Assembly: GCA_014379305.1 (NCBI GenBank)
Contig: JACMMB010000061.1
Span: forward strand, 1-6,670
DNA length: 6,670 nt
Source of the DNA: Akkermansiaceae bacterium
GTDB taxonomy: Bacteria; Verrucomicrobiota; Verrucomicrobiia; Verrucomicrobiales; Akkermansiaceae
Direction of reading: 5' to 3'
Shown here: piece after piece, positions 5,920 to 6,670 of the stretch
How the letters are laid out: each line of letters opens with the position of its first letter
Numbering within the stretch: the stretch's first letter is position 1
Position numbers and translations under genes: made by a program
Notes under the pieces: generated by a model
What the model saw: the letters and a program-made list of their open reading frames with translations, nothing else
The model's database searches: none
What the model was told of the DNA's origin: nothing

Positions 5920-6670
5920 TTCAGGATTTCATAGAGCATTTCAGGATCGTGCAGCCGGGATGGCTGTTGCTGTTGATTCCCTGTTTGATTCTATTGCTTC
6001 TCAGGCGTGGCAGAGGAGCTACGGGAGCTGTCGTATTTCCCAATCTCGGGGTGTTGATGAGCTTGGGTAAAAAGGTCAACCGGCTTGCTTGGAATTTCGG
6101 ACTGCCGCTGGCGTTCACTTCGCTGGTGCTGGCGATTTTCGGGATGTCCAGGCCGGTGTGGAGAAACGAATACAAGAGCCGGATTGCCAGTGGCATCGAT
6201 ATCATGCTCGCCTTTGATGTTTCGCTCTCCATGGATATCGATGATTTCCAGATGGGCGGCCAGCCGATGCGGCGGATCGACGCGGCCAAACGGGTGGTTG
6301 ATGATTTCATCTCACGCCGACCCGATGATCGCATTGGCCTGGTTGCTTTCGCAGGAAGGCCTGTTTCGGTTAGCCCGATCACGCTTGATCATGATTGGCT
6401 GCGAAGCGGGCTGGACAATCTCCGACTCAATGACGAACGCAATCTTGGAACCGTCCAGGAGCAAGGGACGGCGATCGGCTCCGCATTGTCTGCGGCGGCA
6501 ACCCGGCTCAACAATCGTGACGCCAAAAGCAAGATCATCGTCCTGATCACGGATGGAGCGAGCAACTCCGGCAAAATTTCCCCGCTTGAGGCGGCTGGAC
6601 ATATCAAGACGCTCGGCATCAAAACCTATACAGTTGCGATCGGCACCAAGGAAGGTCGGGTGTCGGGGCG
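5916..6670 (+). CDS. BatA/BatB-type membrane-anchored VWA protein, 3' end missing
   Basis: The frame is open for 251 codons to the right edge. The N-terminus FRIVQPGWLLLLIPCLILLLL (9-29) is the first membrane helix, followed by RRGRG and FPNLGVL, as in BatA/BatB proteins. A second helix lies at about 61-77 (FGLPLAFTSLVLAIFGM), and SRPVWRNE leads into the VWA domain. The metal-ion-dependent adhesion site looks complete: DVSLS (D101, S103, S105), T185 in GTAIGSAL and D213 in ITDG. In full-length relatives a further membrane helix follows the VWA domain, which would place that domain outside the cytosol; it is not covered here. The family was named from Bacteroides aerotolerance operons and is a presumed MoxR partner; the role in this organism is unknown. 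BatA and BatB cannot be told apart from the N-terminal part, so no symbol is given. The start overlaps the previous stop by four bases; GGAG at 5898-5901 lies 14 bases upstream, a little far, consistent with coupled re-initiation. Confidence 0.93.
   Translation, partial: MIQDFIEHFRIVQPGWLLLLIPCLILLLLRRGRGATGAVVFPNLGVLMSLGKKVNRLAWNFGLPLAFTSLVLAIFGMSRPVWRNEYKSRIASGIDIMLAFDVSLSMDIDDFQMGGQPMRRIDAAKRVVDDFISRRPDDRIGLVAFAGRPVSVSPITLDHDWLRSGLDNLRLNDERNLGTVQEQGTAIGSALSAAATRLNNRDAKSKIIVLITDGASNSGKISPLEAAGHIKTLGIKTYTVAIGTKEGRVSG

Noticed and set aside
5921..6546. Minus-strand 5921-6382 and plus-strand 6085-6546 ORFs
   Set aside because: Both overlap the VWA gene in other frames; the VWA frame has intact MIDAS residues and runs through the whole region.

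Overview
The window looks like chromosomal DNA from a member of the Verrucomicrobiota, probably Verrucomicrobiales. The strongest evidence is the left-hand gene, which matches the very large pilin-like 'Verru_Chthon cassette protein A' type. It has a short basic leader, an RGF-hydrophobic helix, a WNPYNV motif and a late D-x-SYLxNxALWDDYFFS block. Two small proteins of types I associate with this phylum support the assignment. GC content is moderate; by eye the middle of the left gene is more AT-rich than the right-hand operon. No rRNA, tRNA, CRISPR, insertion sequence, integrase or phage gene was seen.

Layout. Positions 1-2429 (minus strand) carry the first 809 codons of the pilin-like surface/secretion protein, and its 3' end lies off the left edge. 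A 114-base divergent spacer with a small interrupted palindrome separates it from a plus-strand gene for a 97-residue protein that may be a degenerate Cro/C1-type helix-turn-helix. A 201-base AT-rich spacer then leads to a 130-residue protein with two membrane helices and a cytosolic or periplasmic zinc ribbon. A 91-base leader follows, with overlapping inverted repeats and a 30-codon ORF. After it begins a tight operon: MoxR-family AAA+ ATPase (3523-4506), DUF58 protein (4520-5410), DUF4381-like single-pass membrane protein (5416-5919), and a BatA/BatB-type membrane-anchored VWA protein (5916 to beyond the right edge).

How the genes work together. The right half is the conserved MoxR-VWA ('Bat') arrangement. 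By family knowledge, the ATPase is thought to act as a chaperone-like remodeller on VWA/MIDAS metal-binding partners. The DUF58 protein and the membrane VWA protein both keep complete-looking MIDAS residues, so they are the probable partners. The DUF4381-like protein is probably a membrane-anchored accessory. Gaps of 13 and 5 bases and a 4-base ATGA overlap point to co-transcription and translational coupling. The left-hand gene probably belongs to a separate pseudopilin-like cassette continuing to the left. The window gives no evidence that the two systems are functionally linked. I did not find a clearly new system; the most unusual items are the moxR leader and the two small lineage-type proteins.
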